Source: Sthenelais limicola (taxonomy: Eukaryota > Annelida > Polychaeta > Phyllodocida > Sigalionidae). Taken from it: DNA of 64,000 nucleotides. Shown piece by piece: positions 41,341 to 54,262 of the stretch. Every line of letters starts with the position of its first letter. The stretch's first letter is position 1. The stretch spans positions 58,176,986 to 58,240,985 of the forward strand of contig OW804097.1 of NCBI GenBank assembly GCA_942159475.1, read 5' to 3'. The notes under the pieces were generated by a model. The model was not told where the DNA came from. It did not search any database and worked only from the letters and a program-made list of their open reading frames with translations. The translations under genes and the position numbers were made by a program.

Positions 41341-42547
41341 CGTTTGTAAGACCGCTTACATGTAATAGGTAAATACTGTTTGCCTGGGGGCATGCATGTA
41401 CAGGATGCCATGAATGCTACCCCATGATACAAAATCTATAGACGTGTGTGCCCAGCAGTCACAGCTGTGTCCATCAGCTAGGACACATAGAGCCACTTAA
41501 CACCCCTGCAGCTAGGTGTGGAACCCCGTAGTAAGTGTTGGACCAGCTGGCTGCACCGGATGCCAAATCAATTATTTAGATCGGAATATCCAAATATATC
41601 CCATACAGTCATAGACATAAACATACAACGTATGTCTATATATGACCTGATCATGTTAGGATTAAAAATACCTTTGGGATAATAATGAAACTGACAGAAA
41701 ATGCTATGAATTGAGAAGGTAAATCTCGGTCACAGAGTGATGTATTTCATTTAAATCACTGCCTTAAATGTCCTGTGGCTGCAACTTCCTAAGGCAGTGA
41801 TTAAAAGGAAAATAACCTCTATTTCGGGACTGTTGGTCTATAATGCCTCGACTTTGGCTCACACTTTTTCCGCCCATGTCCTGCGTCCGTAACAAGTCGT
41901 CTTAGTAGAAAGGTTTTCTTTAAATTGTGTTAAATTACATAGAACTTTAGACACATATACACATCGTGTTCTACTGTCTATGAAGGTCACTTGGTACTCA
42001 AAGTGAATACATATATGTATATATAGGATATTTGAATTGACAACCAAAAAGACAACATCCAACTACATTATTTCACTTTTAAGAAGACCCTGTAACTGTA
42101 CGGAATTAACCTGAAGAAGAGCAAGTGAATCTCGAAAGCTTGTTTAATTAACCGCAACCATAAATTAGGGTATTTGTCCGTCTTCAACAACCTCTCTCAA
42201 CACAAACACCGGGTCTTTTGTTATACAGGAGATATCTCACCTACCTCGCTACATATAATCAAACTGTCAGATCATATAAGATCAAAACAGTTATAAATAA
42301 GACCCACAAAGCTGTTGAGGTTGTGGTATATATTTCTCCTCGTTATGCAAACATTATCAAATCATGACGATTGCTCCTATTACTGGTTGATCCGATACTT
42401 AGAGAGGTAGCAACCTAAGCCCACATGTAACCGGAGTAAATGTATGGGGCATGGCTAGGAACGTGCACTCACAGCAGTGGAATCCTTTCAAGCTTAACAC
42501 AATACGCCGCACAGATGGTACCTACATTCATGCAGTGCTGGGCTGAA
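41341..42547. other. Intergenic with a 13-bp perfect hairpin
   Basis: AATCACTGCCTTA (41754-41766) and its exact inverse (41790-41802) enclose a 23-nt loop. At 42112-42140 CTGAAGAAGAGC...CTCGAAAG vaguely repeats the hammerhead-like order. No gene seen. Confidence 0.45.
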
Positions 42548-42775
42548 CTCGCCTGAAAATGTACAGTAGGCCTTTACCAATCCTCTCAAATAACTCAAAC
42601 ATAAGACAAAAATGAGGTTTAAAATGCAGTTCAAAATAACCAAACACATGTTTTTAATCAACACAAAACCAAATATACTTAGTATATAGAATACAAATAT
42701 ACCAAGTAACTTAACTGAATTCACCAAATGTGTGAAGTAGCAAATTGTACATTTTCAGACGACTTCATCCGTTAA
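42548..42775. repeat. MITE family 2, complete copy
   Basis: CTGAAAATGTACAGTAGGCC, CTTTACCAATCCTCTCAAAT at the left; GTAGCAAATTGTACATTTTC then AGACGACTTCATCC at the right; about 228 bp. Confidence 0.7.
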
Positions 42776-43430
42776 CAGCAGCTGGGAAATTAGAAGCATG
42801 GGAATTGGCTAACCTTTCCTTCGCTCTCCCTAAGGGATTCGGCGACAGACGCAGAAATACTGCTTTTTATGTCTTCGGCAGCATATTTTCCAGATGCTGA
42901 GGAGAAGTAGAGGAATATAATGCAAAAATAGATGCAATGCCATACATTACTGAGAGGAGTAGACGTTTTTGTCCTATACCATAAACATTACTCAGTGTAT
43001 AGATAGAATTGTCAGCGTCTGAAATACGATACACCATAGAAGTCTGTGATACATATTTGTTAAGTTATATTTCTTCAGTCAAGCATTTCATCCGGCACAG
43101 GCTATTCTATGCTCATCCTGATACAAAGATTATAAATAAAAACTTTATAATATATATATAGAGAGAGATATACATACATATTTAATTATAAATTACAAAT
43201 GACAAAGACATTTTTTTATTTTCTTTGCATTCAAACATATTAAAGTGTTTTATTTGGTGATTTCATGTCCTGACATGTTTCTGCAAGTATGATTAATGCA
43301 AGTATGACAAAACCTCTATCAAATGATTAACATTAATTGTGTGTGCATGTGAAGCTATTACTGATTAACTCGCATTCTATTCCAATATGTTAGAGAGATG
43401 TGGTTGCGTTAATACAAAATAAATTATTTA
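42776..43430. other. Intergenic with (TA)/(GA) microsatellite
   Basis: A TATATATATAGAGAGAGATA run lies near 43150-43170. No gene seen. Confidence 0.45.
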
Positions 43431-43630
43431 GGTCGTCAGAGAATGTACAATTCGCCTTCACCAATTCTCCCATATTACAAAAATTTAACATAAATCTCGA
43501 AATACATTACATCATAATAGATCTATTCATCTAGCACAATACAAAACATAGTATTCATAGTATTTGAGTTTAATCTAGCAGACGTCGGTAAATGTGTAGC
43601 GCTGCCGATTGTACATAATCCTGACAACCT
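43431..43630. repeat. MITE family 2, complete copy
   Basis: GGTCGTCAGAGAATGTACAA at 43431 and GCTGCCGATTGTACATAATC then CTGACAACC at the right; 200 bp. Confidence 0.75.
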
Positions 43631-44822
43631 TCCCCATATGCAGGCTGTTGAAATATCAAAACATAAAACAATACTGCCGAGACTTTCTTCTAATTGTGTT
43701 TTGTTTCCCTTTCAGGTATGTAGACGTCATCCATTCCATCCTGGTAGTACCGTGAGTTCAACTAGTGTTGCCTTTTCATAGAATTCCTAAAACATTTACT
43801 CTTGAATTAGAATAACTCTTATAACGTTTGCTGGCTTACTTTAATCTATACTGTACTGAATGGTTGCTCATGAATATGTATGATGGAATGATCAGCATAC
43901 CCTGCGATTGGTCATATATATATTTATTTTAGATTCTTTAATCATAATTCATTAAGATACAGTTCAGCTAGTATTACCAAAGGTACTCTTATTATGACCC
44001 ATAGGACTGAATCCATCAATATCCATCAATATCATCAACATTCATCAATATGATAGCTTAGTTTTAAATAAATAATGAATAAGTAATATGATTTTGGTAA
44101 GATCTATACATTTAGATAAAATAAAAGTGTTCACCAAACAATCAATAATTAAATAAAATGTAAAAATACAACTGAACAGTTAGCAATACACAATTATCGC
44201 CCACATGATATAGCTTAACTAATCTATAAATAAACTCCTCTACACCTGGACAGGAAGCAATGGTTGGATGTAAAAGAGAGTGTGGGATGATATAGGAGGG
44301 AAGCGGAATGGTCTCCTGAGAGGTGGGATTGCTTGTTAGGGGTCTGTGGTCGGCTGCTGAAATATAATGAAGGAGAAATTTATGTTTTTGAGGAAGGAAG
44401 AAGTACAGGAGGGTATAGGCCAAGGCTAGTAAGGTTACAATATATAGGCAAGTAAAATTTGTTAATAGTTTTACGAAGAACAATTAAAATGAAAAGCATA
44501 ATGGCTTTGAATTAAAATTTGTTAATAGGTTGGGTGAATACTGTTTGATTGGCAACTACATTTTACAGACAGTGACAGAAATTATTATATTAAACAGATT
44601 AGGTTAGTAAAGTGAAACGTAAATGAGTAGGTTGACACACAATATAACCTTATTTGAAAAGGTGATCGTTCAACTTTTTTAAATTGTGGAAGATTCAAGA
44701 TAAAGATGATATGAAATTCATATTCTCTACAATGTTACAATCAGCACAAAAGGGATAATGAATTCTGCATTTTGAAATATCTTTAACAAATAACTCCACG
44801 CCCACACGAGCTAGAGCTTGAT
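43631..44822. other. Intergenic with a family-4 half copy
   Basis: 43972-44035 reads TATTACCAAAGGTACTCTTA and GGACTGAATCCATCAATATC, parallel to 14855-14915, then a short ATCCATCAATATCATCAA tandem. No gene seen. Confidence 0.4.
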
Positions 44823-45024
44823 CAATAGGGGATTTGCATGCACCACTATGCATGTCTGTTACAGGGCATGCTGGGATATATTCAGTTCACTTTTTGAAAG
44901 TGAACAAATCCTTGCATTTTTCGATGAAAATGTTATCAAATATTTGTATGTCAGATATGAACTGAAGCCATCCAAGCATGCACTGTAATAAACATGCGCA
45001 GTGATGCATGAAAATCCCCTATTG
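44823..45024. mobile_element. MITE family 3, short form
   Basis: CAATAGGGGATTTGCATGCA on the left and ATGCATGAAAATCCCCTATT on the right are perfect-ended inverted repeats that extend inward (CACTATGCATGTCTGTTACA versus ACTGTAATAAACATGCGCAG inverse). At 202 bp it is an internally deleted, near-palindromic version of the ~345-445 bp copies. Confidence 0.75.
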
Positions 45025-45188
45025 CAGTTCTGGTTGTGCACTTTATTGCGGCTCAATAACAGCACAAGTGGCAAAGCTTCTGGCAATTACACGAAATATT
45101 GGTCGGCCTTACACAGGCAACCGAGTCTTACCGTGATTACAAAACATCACGATAGGAGGCACTTCTATTGACTGGGATCTGTGCGATG

Positions 45189-45216
45189 ATTGGCTAGTAT
45201 AAATAGGCTCCGCCCC
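45189..45216 (+). promoter_or_regulatory. TATA promoter with CCAAT and GC boxes, no ORF
   Basis: ATTGG (inverted CCAAT) lies at 45189-45193, a consensus TATAAATAG at 45198-45206 and CCGCCCC at 45210-45216. Initiation would be expected near 45228-45236. No ORF of note follows within 300 bp. ATTGAGCAGAGTTTACTCAAT, a small hairpin abbreviated here, lies just downstream at 45233-45252. It could serve a non-coding exon or a retroelement relic. Confidence 0.4.
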
Positions 45217-45252
45217 AGATAGAGTCGGGTAATTGAGCAGAGTTTACTCAAT

Positions 45253-46026
45253 TTCCTTCCCCTCTAGTAATAATGATCTGAAGGCTGATAAGGAAAGAGT
45301 GGCTTCTTTATACCTAAGCGGGGAGCCTTTGCTTATAGTGTGTTATAAAGGGTAACACTACCGATATAAATATATATATGTGTGTTATTAAGGATATACT
45401 CTGGATTGCTCAATGTTACTGGTTTGCTATGCTTACAGAGACAGTCATTCAGATTCTGTGTGGAAGTGCTAAATGTTGCAGGCTTATAATCAAAACATAA
45501 TCTCATAATTATGAGGATTTCTTCTTAGTGAGTTTTTGGTCTCGGTGAAATTGTACTGTCAGTTAATCAAACCTGGCAAGAAGTTCTTAAGAGCACAATA
45601 TGGTTCAGGACGTCCAATAATGTTTCATCTGCAACTTTGAGAATTTAATAGATTCTGCTAAATCAGACTGAAAGATGAGAAATGGTAGGAGTAACTGAGT
45701 ATATTTAGTGTTGCGTTGAATTAACTAATTGGTTTTAATGTTTGTTAAATTGAGACGATTGTCGGAGGCATTATATATACGATATTCCCCATTTACAATG
45801 GAGCTAAGAAGCGTTTAAGGTAAACAATTAGGTATTCATTGTATTACCAATAACACAACACAAGGGTTACTCCTTTCCAATTTGCTATACAGACAATTTC
45901 GATTCGTATTCCAGTAGAAATGTCCAACCTAGCCTAGCAAGGAACGTTTTAAGTAAGGATGTCTTATACAACAACTGGCCACAGTCCCTACCATTAGGTG
46001 GGAATGACCCATGAGGACGGTCTACA
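45253..46026. other. Intergenic with a family-2 fragment
   Basis: 45640-45770 reads GATTCTGCTAAATCAGACTG, AACTGAGTATATTTAGTGTT and GTTGAATTAACTAATTGG, the reversed family-2 interior without ends. Confidence 0.4.
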
Positions 46027-46472
46027 CAATAGGGGAGTTACATGTCCATTACAGTGCATGCTGGGATTCATGCAGTTCAAATCTGACATACAAATATTTA
46101 GCAACATATTTATCGAAAAATGCAAGTTTCTTTTTACCAATTCTCATACCTTGTGTAAATGATCTATAAAATCCAAATGCATGATGGGAAAATGGTGGCT
46201 TCTTTTATGGAAACATCTAAAACACATGGATATTTACATCAGATCACTTTTAAATATTCCACGCTGAACATAAAACGTTTTCTATAGCATTTACACTAAC
46301 ATACTCCCATAATTTGGTAATACGTTGAAGGATGAAGTCTCGTTTCATGGAAACCAGCAAAACGCATACAGATCCGTGTTAGATACTCCATGCTAAACAC
46401 GTATAAATATACAACTCCCATAATTCCATGCAAATCAGGATCCAAGATGGCGGCCGTGCACGTCCCCTATTG
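46027..46472. mobile_element. MITE family 3, longest copy
   Basis: CAATAGGGGAGTTACATGTC and GCACGTCCCCTATTG are the ends. It includes two tandem-like internal blocks ending TCTCGTTTCATGGAAAC / TTCTTTTATGGAAACAT. Contains AAGATGGCGGCCG (YY1-like) near the right end. About 446 bp, no ORF. Confidence 0.7.
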
Positions 46473-48540
46473 TGTTATATTGTTGGTTAATACGTTGAGT
46501 AGATGGATGTAAGCGACACACGCTAAATCCCATCGCTCCGTACGCTACTGCTAATTTGTAGGACACCAGATATGAGGTACTCTGAGCTACTGGATACTTG
46601 GCCTTCTTCATTACAAGACCTAATAAGACAAGGAGGGAGGAAGGAGTAATAGGGGAACAGCCATCAGGGTTATTACATTAGTGACAGCCTCTGAACCCCT
46701 GACCCCGGAACTAATTAGTTCTTGATTAAGACGGATGGGGGAGCTGGAGGCTATCGCTCTTGGAAGGGTTGCTCTCTAAAGAGAGGCTGTGGGAGTGGCT
46801 GGACAAAGGGAGAGAGGCTGGCTAGAGGAGGTCCTTCATCCTTTATTATCTACTTGCTTCTTGTGGCTCGGTCGCCTGTTGCATGTGCATTGTGCTGTAT
46901 ATGTTTTACCAATATGTGACAATGAAAATAGAATTTCACAAGGAAAACGAATGCAAAATGTCTCTATAAATTGGTGCTCGGAGGAACTACCCATGAGGAA
47001 GAGGAAAAGGGTTAGCTAAATCATGGTTAGATCTTATTATTTTGTATCAGAAAACACAAACACATGAACAGGAACGCATATAATGCTATGGAATAACGAA
47101 CATAATTTGTTCACCATCATTCATAAACGTTACATTTTCCCCAATCGAGTGGTAACTCAGATTTCAATTTTGGCAGCACATGCCTGGTTTTGTGTGTGTG
47201 TGTGTGGAGGGTGGGGGGCCGGGTCACATGTATACTTTTTTGTGGAAAAAATGGAACTGTATCAAAGCAAATGTAATGAAAGCTAATCAATCCATTGGGG
47301 TTAAAACGAGCAAATCATTACAATTCAAACATCAATCTCATAAATTCTTTAGGTCTTTTATAAGACTAGGTTCAAGCTTGGTATCCACTGGGCAGACTAA
47401 AGACTGGCCTAGTTTCTTGGGCGCCCACGGGCCGATTGAACGTGTCAGATCTTGTCTGCCAGACTTACAACGCATGGAAAGATAGCCAGGTGCTCGGCGA
47501 CCATGTGTGTCCATTAGCCGCACCCTAACAACCCTCATAAGACTGGACAAACGGCTTAATGGAGGCCAGGCTTTAAGCCTCAACCCTGAGCCACAATAGG
47601 AATATATGCAGTTTAAAATATTGTTTCATGCAAGTTTTAATTCAAAACAAAATATAAATAGGACTAAATACTAAAGGAAATTAGACAGTATTGAAAATTT
47701 AAGAGTAAATACTGAGTTCAGTATTACAACTTTAAGAGTAAATACTAAGTAAGAGTGGTCAGTATTACAACTTTAAGCGCCAGCACAGTAGAATAAGTAA
47801 GTGTTGGAAGAGATTGATGCAGTGCCAGTAGGAGTCAGACCGATTCACTTAACCCAGGCATAGCGCACTCTGCAACTTTTACAGATATTTTTGCCTGGGC
47901 TTGTCACTCACAGGAGTGGCTGGGGTGAAAAGGTGGGCTCCAGGAGAGTCTGGGGTGACTGGGGTTTGCTTAGGGTGGAGCGGGGGGGGGGGAGCATACA
48001 GCTGGAGAGATTATTAATCGCTTTTATATAGCAGAAACCTTCTGGTTTCTGAATGTTTAAGGAGAGTCTAAATGTTGGAATTAAATGTTTGGTGAATCTT
48101 TAGCATATCTATGCCAGTATTTCACACATTTAGAATTCAGACCCTTTGTTAATAAATTCGACCATATTCAGAAGTTTTCTATAACAGTCTACTTATCTCC
48201 CAGATTTGAATGTTTGACTTCCCCTAGATATGGCTTGCTGCAGTTGTCAGGAAACATTTTTCTATAAATATCCCTTATTACCCCATGTCTATTGACATTT
48301 TTATTTCTAGAGAATATAAACATTTTATAAAGTCAATTCAAGTTTATCAGAATTCTTTTGATTGCTGGAGGAGGTGAAACTACCTCAACTGCTAAAGAGA
48401 TGTGTATTACCCGATTTCATATTGTGTAGATGTAACTTGACATTGAGGAATGAACATTACCAATCAGTCAATCAAAATGAGGCATGCCTTGAGACACTTC
48501 AAGCACAGGCTGAATTGTATGAGGAGAAAGCGGAAGAGAC
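46473..48540. other. Intergenic, no gene recognised
   Basis: Contains (GT)7 at about 47192-47206, a direct duplication of TTTAAGAGTAAATACT...CAGTATTACAACTT at 47698-47776, and G(12) near 47981-47992. 47380-47580 is higher-complexity sequence with ORFs on both strands but no recognisable protein. Confidence 0.4.
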
Positions 48541-48760
48541 TCAAGCATAGAGGGATAGAGATAAACAGACCGATAGTCCGATAGAGGGATAGAGGGAGAT
48601 GAATAGACAGAGGGAGGGAGAGAGAGAGGCAGACGATCAGACAAACAGGCAGACAGAGGGGAGAGAGAGGGAGACAGTAAATAGACATAATGGGTAGACA
48701 GAGGGGGAGGCAAAGAAGAGACAGTCAACAGAAGGATAGAGAGAGAGGCCAACAGAACAA
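48541..48760. repeat. Purine-rich (GA/GACA) tract
   Basis: AGAGGGATAGAG, AGACAGAGGGAGGGAGAGAG and GACAGACAGAGG-type words. Minus-strand ORFs across it are low complexity. Confidence 0.8.
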
Positions 48761-50460
48761 GAGACAGAGTGACTGGGTAAAGGATACGTATACATGGACA
48801 GAGAAAGGTTAAGATGGAAAGGTACTCAGTAAAGCACAGAGGGTGATTGCTTGACTGGTGGTGAGTACGGGTGTACATGGGCTGGCTGAGATGCTCACTG
48901 TTGCTCTTGGCAGGAACCCGACCTGCTCTTATTAGTCGTGGTGCTAGAGCTTGGCACTGCCCCTGTGTAGCATTAATAAATAATGCTTAGGCAACAACTC
49001 ATTACAGATTGTGGCATGGATTGAGGCAAACTGGAACACAACATCTTCTGCTACTGATCAGTGCTTACTAAACAGGGCTGTCCGACAGCAGGGGGAGGGA
49101 GGGATGAGTTGGGTATGGGGGGGGGGGAGTGGTGCAGTTCTCCACCAGTGGTAATTCTTGACTATGAATTATGGCAATATTACTATGGAGAATATTTAAG
49201 GTTGGAGCTAGAAAGAACGTGGGAAGAGGTTGAAGAGCAATGGTATATTATTTTATATTCCTGAGCATGGATGGTAAAGCATTCATAATCAATAATTTTA
49301 ATTGATGATCAGATCTCTAGTGGTCACACACTGATGATGCACTACAACATGTATAAGAGTTTGAAGCTGCGCTCGAAGTTGTCTGTTTCATTTATAAACG
49401 TCCACACCTATATTTTTTAGATCCGACGAAATCCATTCCCGTAGTTGCCTTACTTTTTCTCCCCGCCTATTCACCTTTAAATTCTCCTATAACATAATAA
49501 TAGCAGCAGACAATTCTTAGATTCAGTCCCATAGGTCATAATATGTGTAATTCAAAAAGTGTATAAACTGAGATTATATATAAACTGAGTTATTAACTAA
49601 GTAAAGGTAACAGCGGCAATACATGGAATGTAAGTCCATAAGCTTGTGGACCTTTTCGTCACATTAATTTCTTAATTTCTATATCCTTGGTGATGAATGA
49701 ACTATTTTCAAATCAAAGCAAATCAAAATATGAGAGACGTTGGTAAGACCTTGTTGGTCGTAATAACAGAGAATACATCTTTAAGTGGGGATTGGTAAGA
49801 GGGCGCAAGAAGATATACTGAAAAGAAAAGGGGATACTGGGGTCAACAGTTGGGTTCAGAGTGAGCGATTGTTTGAAATTTGATCCTGACTGTTTTGAAC
49901 AGTTGCGGAGGAGCGCTGGTCTGTTTGTAGTTTATGGGTTTAGCGGTTGTTCTACTGATAATTAGATTCTTTATTTACCTTACAAATCGACAAAATGGTA
50001 GACAAATTGGTGAATAAAAAACAGATCTTCCAGCAGTTACCTTAAGGGGGCATATCTATGGAGAGAATATATAGAACAAAGTTCTAGGGTCGGTATAAGT
50101 TTAGCGGGAAAAAACAACAGGAGTAGGCCTAAGATGCAAGTCACAACATGAGGAATGAGGTTCTCTGTCTGGAGGATATGTGGGTATGTGTAGTGGGGAT
50201 TGGGGCTATCAGAGTGGATCTAAAGTACCTTATCACTTTGTTAATTCTGCTTGTATCCACTTTTGCCTCTCAGTCGTTTCAGTATTACATTATGAATTTT
50301 TTGGCCTCACAGAATATTAATTAAATCATCAGCATCATTGCATCAGGGCCTTCTTCCAGCTCTTTAATCTTAACATCAATAACAGGGAACATGGACATCG
50401 TACTCAAGAAGGTTGACAAAGACTTTGACACACCTATTCGCCCCTTTTCCAGTGGGCCCC
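48761..50460. other. Intergenic, no gene recognised
   Basis: G(11) lies at about 49117-49127; a family-4 end (GTTGGTAAGACCTTGTTGGT, AACAGAGAATACATCTTTAA) at 49739-49785. No gene seen. Confidence 0.4.
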
Positions 50461-50870
50461 AATGGCTTCTCTCTTCTTCTCTCTTTACCTTTCTACCTTC
50501 CCACTATCCCTCTATCTTTCAAGCTACATCTCTTTACCCCCTCTCTCTCTACATCTATCTCCATATTTTTCTATTTTTCTATGTACGTTTCCTCTCACCA
50601 TCCCTATCCCTCCATCTTTCTGTCCCTCTCCACCTCCCCCGTCACCCTTTCTATCTCTCTACATTCTCTCCCTATATAAATCTACAACCTTACCATGAAT
50701 CTCACCCCCTCACCCTCTATCTCTCTCTCTCTCTCTCTGCCTCTCTCTCTACATCTCTCTCTCTGTGTATCTACCTCTCTACCTCTGCTCCCACCATACA
50801 TCTTTCTCAATTTCTCTGTACTCTCTACCTCCCCCCTCAGCCTCTATCTCCTCACTCACCCCACACAGCA
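50461..50870. repeat. Pyrimidine-rich (CT) tract
   Basis: The plus strand is mostly C and T (TCTCTCTCTCTCTCTCTG runs near 50720). The several overlapping Ser/Leu/Pro ORFs are artefacts of the tract. Confidence 0.85.
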
Positions 50871-51066
50871 CATATCACTCGGTCATGCAATCCATTGCAG
50901 CCTGTGAGTTGCTCAACAAAAGACCATTCCCACAAGGGACATACATTATTGAGCAGCTCCTTAGTATCTGCCTATTGATTGCACTCGCTGCTCCTCCCGC
51001 CTCTCTATAGTGCTAGAACCAGACTGGGGAGGAAATGAGGGGTAGGGTGGCTGGGGTTATGGGGGA

Positions 51067-51388
51067 GGTCGTCAGAAAATGTACAATTCACCTTCACCAA
51101 TCCTCTCAATTAACAAAAATCTCAGACAAGGTACAGAACTACGGTTCAACATATCTGACCAGTAAATTCAAGGTTGAATGACCATGGTCTTCCGTCCACT
51201 GCTCTCTCTAAGTTTTCTCTAATGCTTTACAAAGAAAATCAAGATTAAGGACAACAATGAAGTTCAGAGGCCAGATCTACACAACCAAACAGAGGCAATA
51301 TGAAATATACTTAGGTATACATAGTCTTTGTCAATTTTCAGAGCCGATGTCTAGAGCTGCCGATTGTGCATTTTCTTACGGTTTGACC
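51067..51388. repeat. MITE family 2 copy, enlarged
   Basis: GGTCGTCAGAAAATGTACAA then TTCACCTTCACCAATCCTCT on the left; GAGCTGCCGATTGTGCATTT then TCTTACGGTTTGACCC on the right. It is about 320 bp, some 100 bp longer than usual. Confidence 0.7.
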
Positions 51389-52619
51389 CGTATATGTTTT
51401 GAAGGGGTAGGTATCAGGGGGACGAAGAAGGGGGACGGTTTGGGACAAAGAAACAGCCCCCCCCCTCCCACCTCAGTGTCTGATTAATATAGCGTATACT
51501 TACACACCTTGTATGAAGCTACATTTTAAAGATTTTTCTCTGATTAAAACGCTAATGAGTATTTTAAGATTGACATTGTCTTTTTATATCCCATATTTAT
51601 TTTCTGTATCTATGTAATACAAAATGCAATGCTTTGTATTCGAGGATTTTTTTAAGGCACAGGCTTTTAAAAGAAATGTAAATCAAAATTGCAAGAATAG
51701 AGAAGAAGCCACTTCAAAGGGAAGCAGGCTACAGAGCAAACCGTAGGTACCTTCTTGTAATATTAAAGATGTATTCTCAGATATCATAAAATTGTTACCA
51801 ATTGTACTCCTTGTTCGTCCTATGTTTTGCAGCTGTTAGATATTTATAAATGGACTTGAAGTCGAATCTCCTGAGAGAGAAAAAAAGCGCTGGAGTTAAG
51901 AACAATGAGTAAAGTAACCAGCAACGGATTTCGGCGGGCCACCGAAATTTAGTTGGAACTTTTATGAAGGCCCTGCAGCTAAAACAACCGAATTTCAATT
52001 GGGTAAAAAAAAGTACGGAACAAAATGTAGAAATAGTTGTTTTTATCAAAGTTAACTGAGAATTCAACTTTACATACACACAGTATGGCCCTTTTATTTG
52101 TTTCTTAAAGCACCTAAAACAACAGGATAAATGGCTTTTAATTGGGTAGGTAATATAACAAGTGGAAGAAAGAGTAGAAATTATTTGTTTGATCGAAGTT
52201 AACTTTAACTACACCAAGCATGAACCTTGTATGAGCTTCTCAGGCTGAGAAATAAAAGAAAAGAGGGCGTGAAATAAGTGAAGTATGAAAGGTACGGCCA
52301 GGTATTGTGTGTGTGCCATGCCTTGTTTACAAGCACTCACAAGCACACACGCCACACGGCGGTGGGTAATACAACTAAAGGAGTGGGCGATAATACCAGT
52401 AAGGCCAAGTGGAGCGTGACGGGTCACGGAAGGCCGAGCATGTAATACAAGATTAGTGAGAGGCACTAATCGTAAAGAAGCTGGCCAATAGGCATCCATT
52501 ATTCATATACTTCCAACTATAATCGCCAGGTGGCGAGGGGCTATAGATCCTAGGCTTATAAAGGTACCAGGAAATAAAATGTACATGATATTATTCAGAT
52601 CTATTTTTATTTGAATCTA
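51389..52619. other. Intergenic with two family-4 copies
   Basis: 51880-52080 and 52120-52220 share TTTTAT..CAAAGTTAACTGAGAATTC / GATCGAAGTTAACTTT and a GCTAAAACAAC/CCTAAAACAAC block, so this looks like a tandem pair. 52360-52440 is CG-richer and unassigned. CGCCAGGTGGCG at 52527-52538 is a small hairpin. Confidence 0.4.
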
Positions 52620-52756
52620 TTTTCATTTGTCTCTTTTTCTGTCTCTCTCTCCCTATTTCTCTATCTCTTTTTCCTGGGTATGATCATAAACTGGCTCCCT
52701 CTCAGCTCTCCCGCCCTTGATATAACCATCTTAAATGTCAAATCTCACTCACTCAC
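52620..52756 (-). repeat. SINE-like repeat (reverse copy of 21421-21620)
   Basis: TTCCTGGGTATGATCATAAA, CTGGCTCCCTCTCAGCTCTC, TTGATATAACCATCTTAAAT and ACTCACTCACC are the inverse of the 21.4-kb copy in order. Confidence 0.6.
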
Positions 52757-53629
52757 CTGTATCTGTTAAACCTACATGAATGGAAAATGTATGAATACCA
52801 CAGTACCTGCTCTTCATACTAAATTAGGCACTGTAGTCCTGTAGTAAAAACATCCAAAAAAAATTGTCCCAAACTTTGCTCAAATGATTTTTAGATGGGT
52901 TTGAAAAAAACGGAACACAAAGCAGAAAATCTTTAGTTTTTGACCGATGCTAACTGAGAGTGCAGCTTTAAGTCAAATTGCCGGAAAGACTGAGATGGCA
53001 GATATTGTAGAAAAAACCCTTTGGTGTGTAACATGGCAGATAGAGCTATAGATGAGTGCACAGTTGCCATTCTAAAAGCTGAGGTAATGAAAGCACCACT
53101 AGAGGCGCTAGCGCAGGTAAAGAGTGGGTATCAGGACTGATAGCAGTAAATGGTCTGATTGAAACGATAGCAGCATACTCAATGAGGCAACAGTTCTATA
53201 TGTGGCTGACAGGTTCACTTCCATTCCAGTAGTAATGACTGGCATTGAGGGGCTGCTGGTGCACTGGTTGGTGTATAATCCAGAGATGAAGGCAAGGGAT
53301 TAATTGCATAATTACTCACTGACTTGAGCAGTCCAGGGCCTGTAACAACCTGAGACAGAGACTAAAAAGATTAACACCCACCATTTCGGACCTACTGGTG
53401 TACAGTTTGTGAACGTGTTAATAATTGGGACTTTCCCCACCTTAGATCTGTTGGAATCTGTCTTCATTTCATGAATTAGTCTGAAACAAAAATATCATTT
53501 AAGGATTAGATACCGTTGTGTCTAAAGGGACGGGTGATCTGTTTGTTTGCCACAGAGAACCAAGGGTGAACCGCCAGTACAGTTTAAATACCGGTTACCG
53601 AGTTGGTTGAAGGAGCGGGAATATTGCAG
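52757..53629. other. Intergenic with a family-4 end
   Basis: 52890-52980 has TTTTTGACCGATGCTAACTG then AGAGTGCAGCTTTAAG. No gene seen. Confidence 0.4.
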
Positions 53630-53880
53630 GAGTTGCGTAGCAACGAGTGCTATATTCTAAGGACTGAAACCAACGAGTTAGTTAACAGATTTATTATACA
53701 TGCTTTCAATCGTGAAAATAGAAAAAAAAATCGAGTCATAAATTTGAATTTTACCAGTAATCTTGGTTGCAGATTGGTTGCCATGACAACCCCAAGTAAA
53801 TTACCTGTGAAATACGCACTATGCATAAATTACTCTAGATACGTTGTTTTCAGAGCAATGCGTGTATAATAAAATTGGTT
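53630..53880. repeat. Dispersed repeat 5, copy B
   Basis: GAGTTGCGTAGCAACGAGTG, GAAACCAACGAGTTAGTTAA, CTGTGAAATACGCACTATGC and GAGCAATGCGTGTATAATAA match 29335-29548; this copy has an extra ~40 bp in the middle. Confidence 0.65.
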
Positions 53881-54262
53881 ATCCTATATTTCAAAATGAA
53901 TAATAGATTAGATATTTTCTGCACAATGCAGGCCTTCCAACTGTCTCCGTAATAACATTAACATTGCAAGTAGGTACACAATGAATGCAATACAGAGTTA
54001 TGCAGAAAATATTCTAGATCGCAGAGTTACAGTATCCTAATGTACTCTATAACAGAACAAGTATTGTTGTAATCAAATTAAGAGACCTTGAAATTAACTA
54101 GAATCCCGAACGAAACACTCAAGTTTGTTTAAAGATTAAAGAATAGTTTGTCAATAAGTTTGCATGTCTAGAGATCGAGCACAATGGGCATGAGAGCGGG
54201 CAGAAGGCGATGAAAGAAAGAAAGCAGGCTTTGAATTGCTTTGCACTGGATCCAATAGGGTG
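53881..54262. other. Intergenic, nothing recognised
   Basis: AT-rich, no signal. Confidence 0.4.

Noticed and set aside
40590..41432. 280-codon minus-strand ORF
   Set aside because: Translation of a purine minisatellite; the period of about 23 residues mirrors the 70-bp DNA repeat.
50391..51010. Plus-strand ORFs up to 195 codons
   Set aside because: Low-complexity CT tract.
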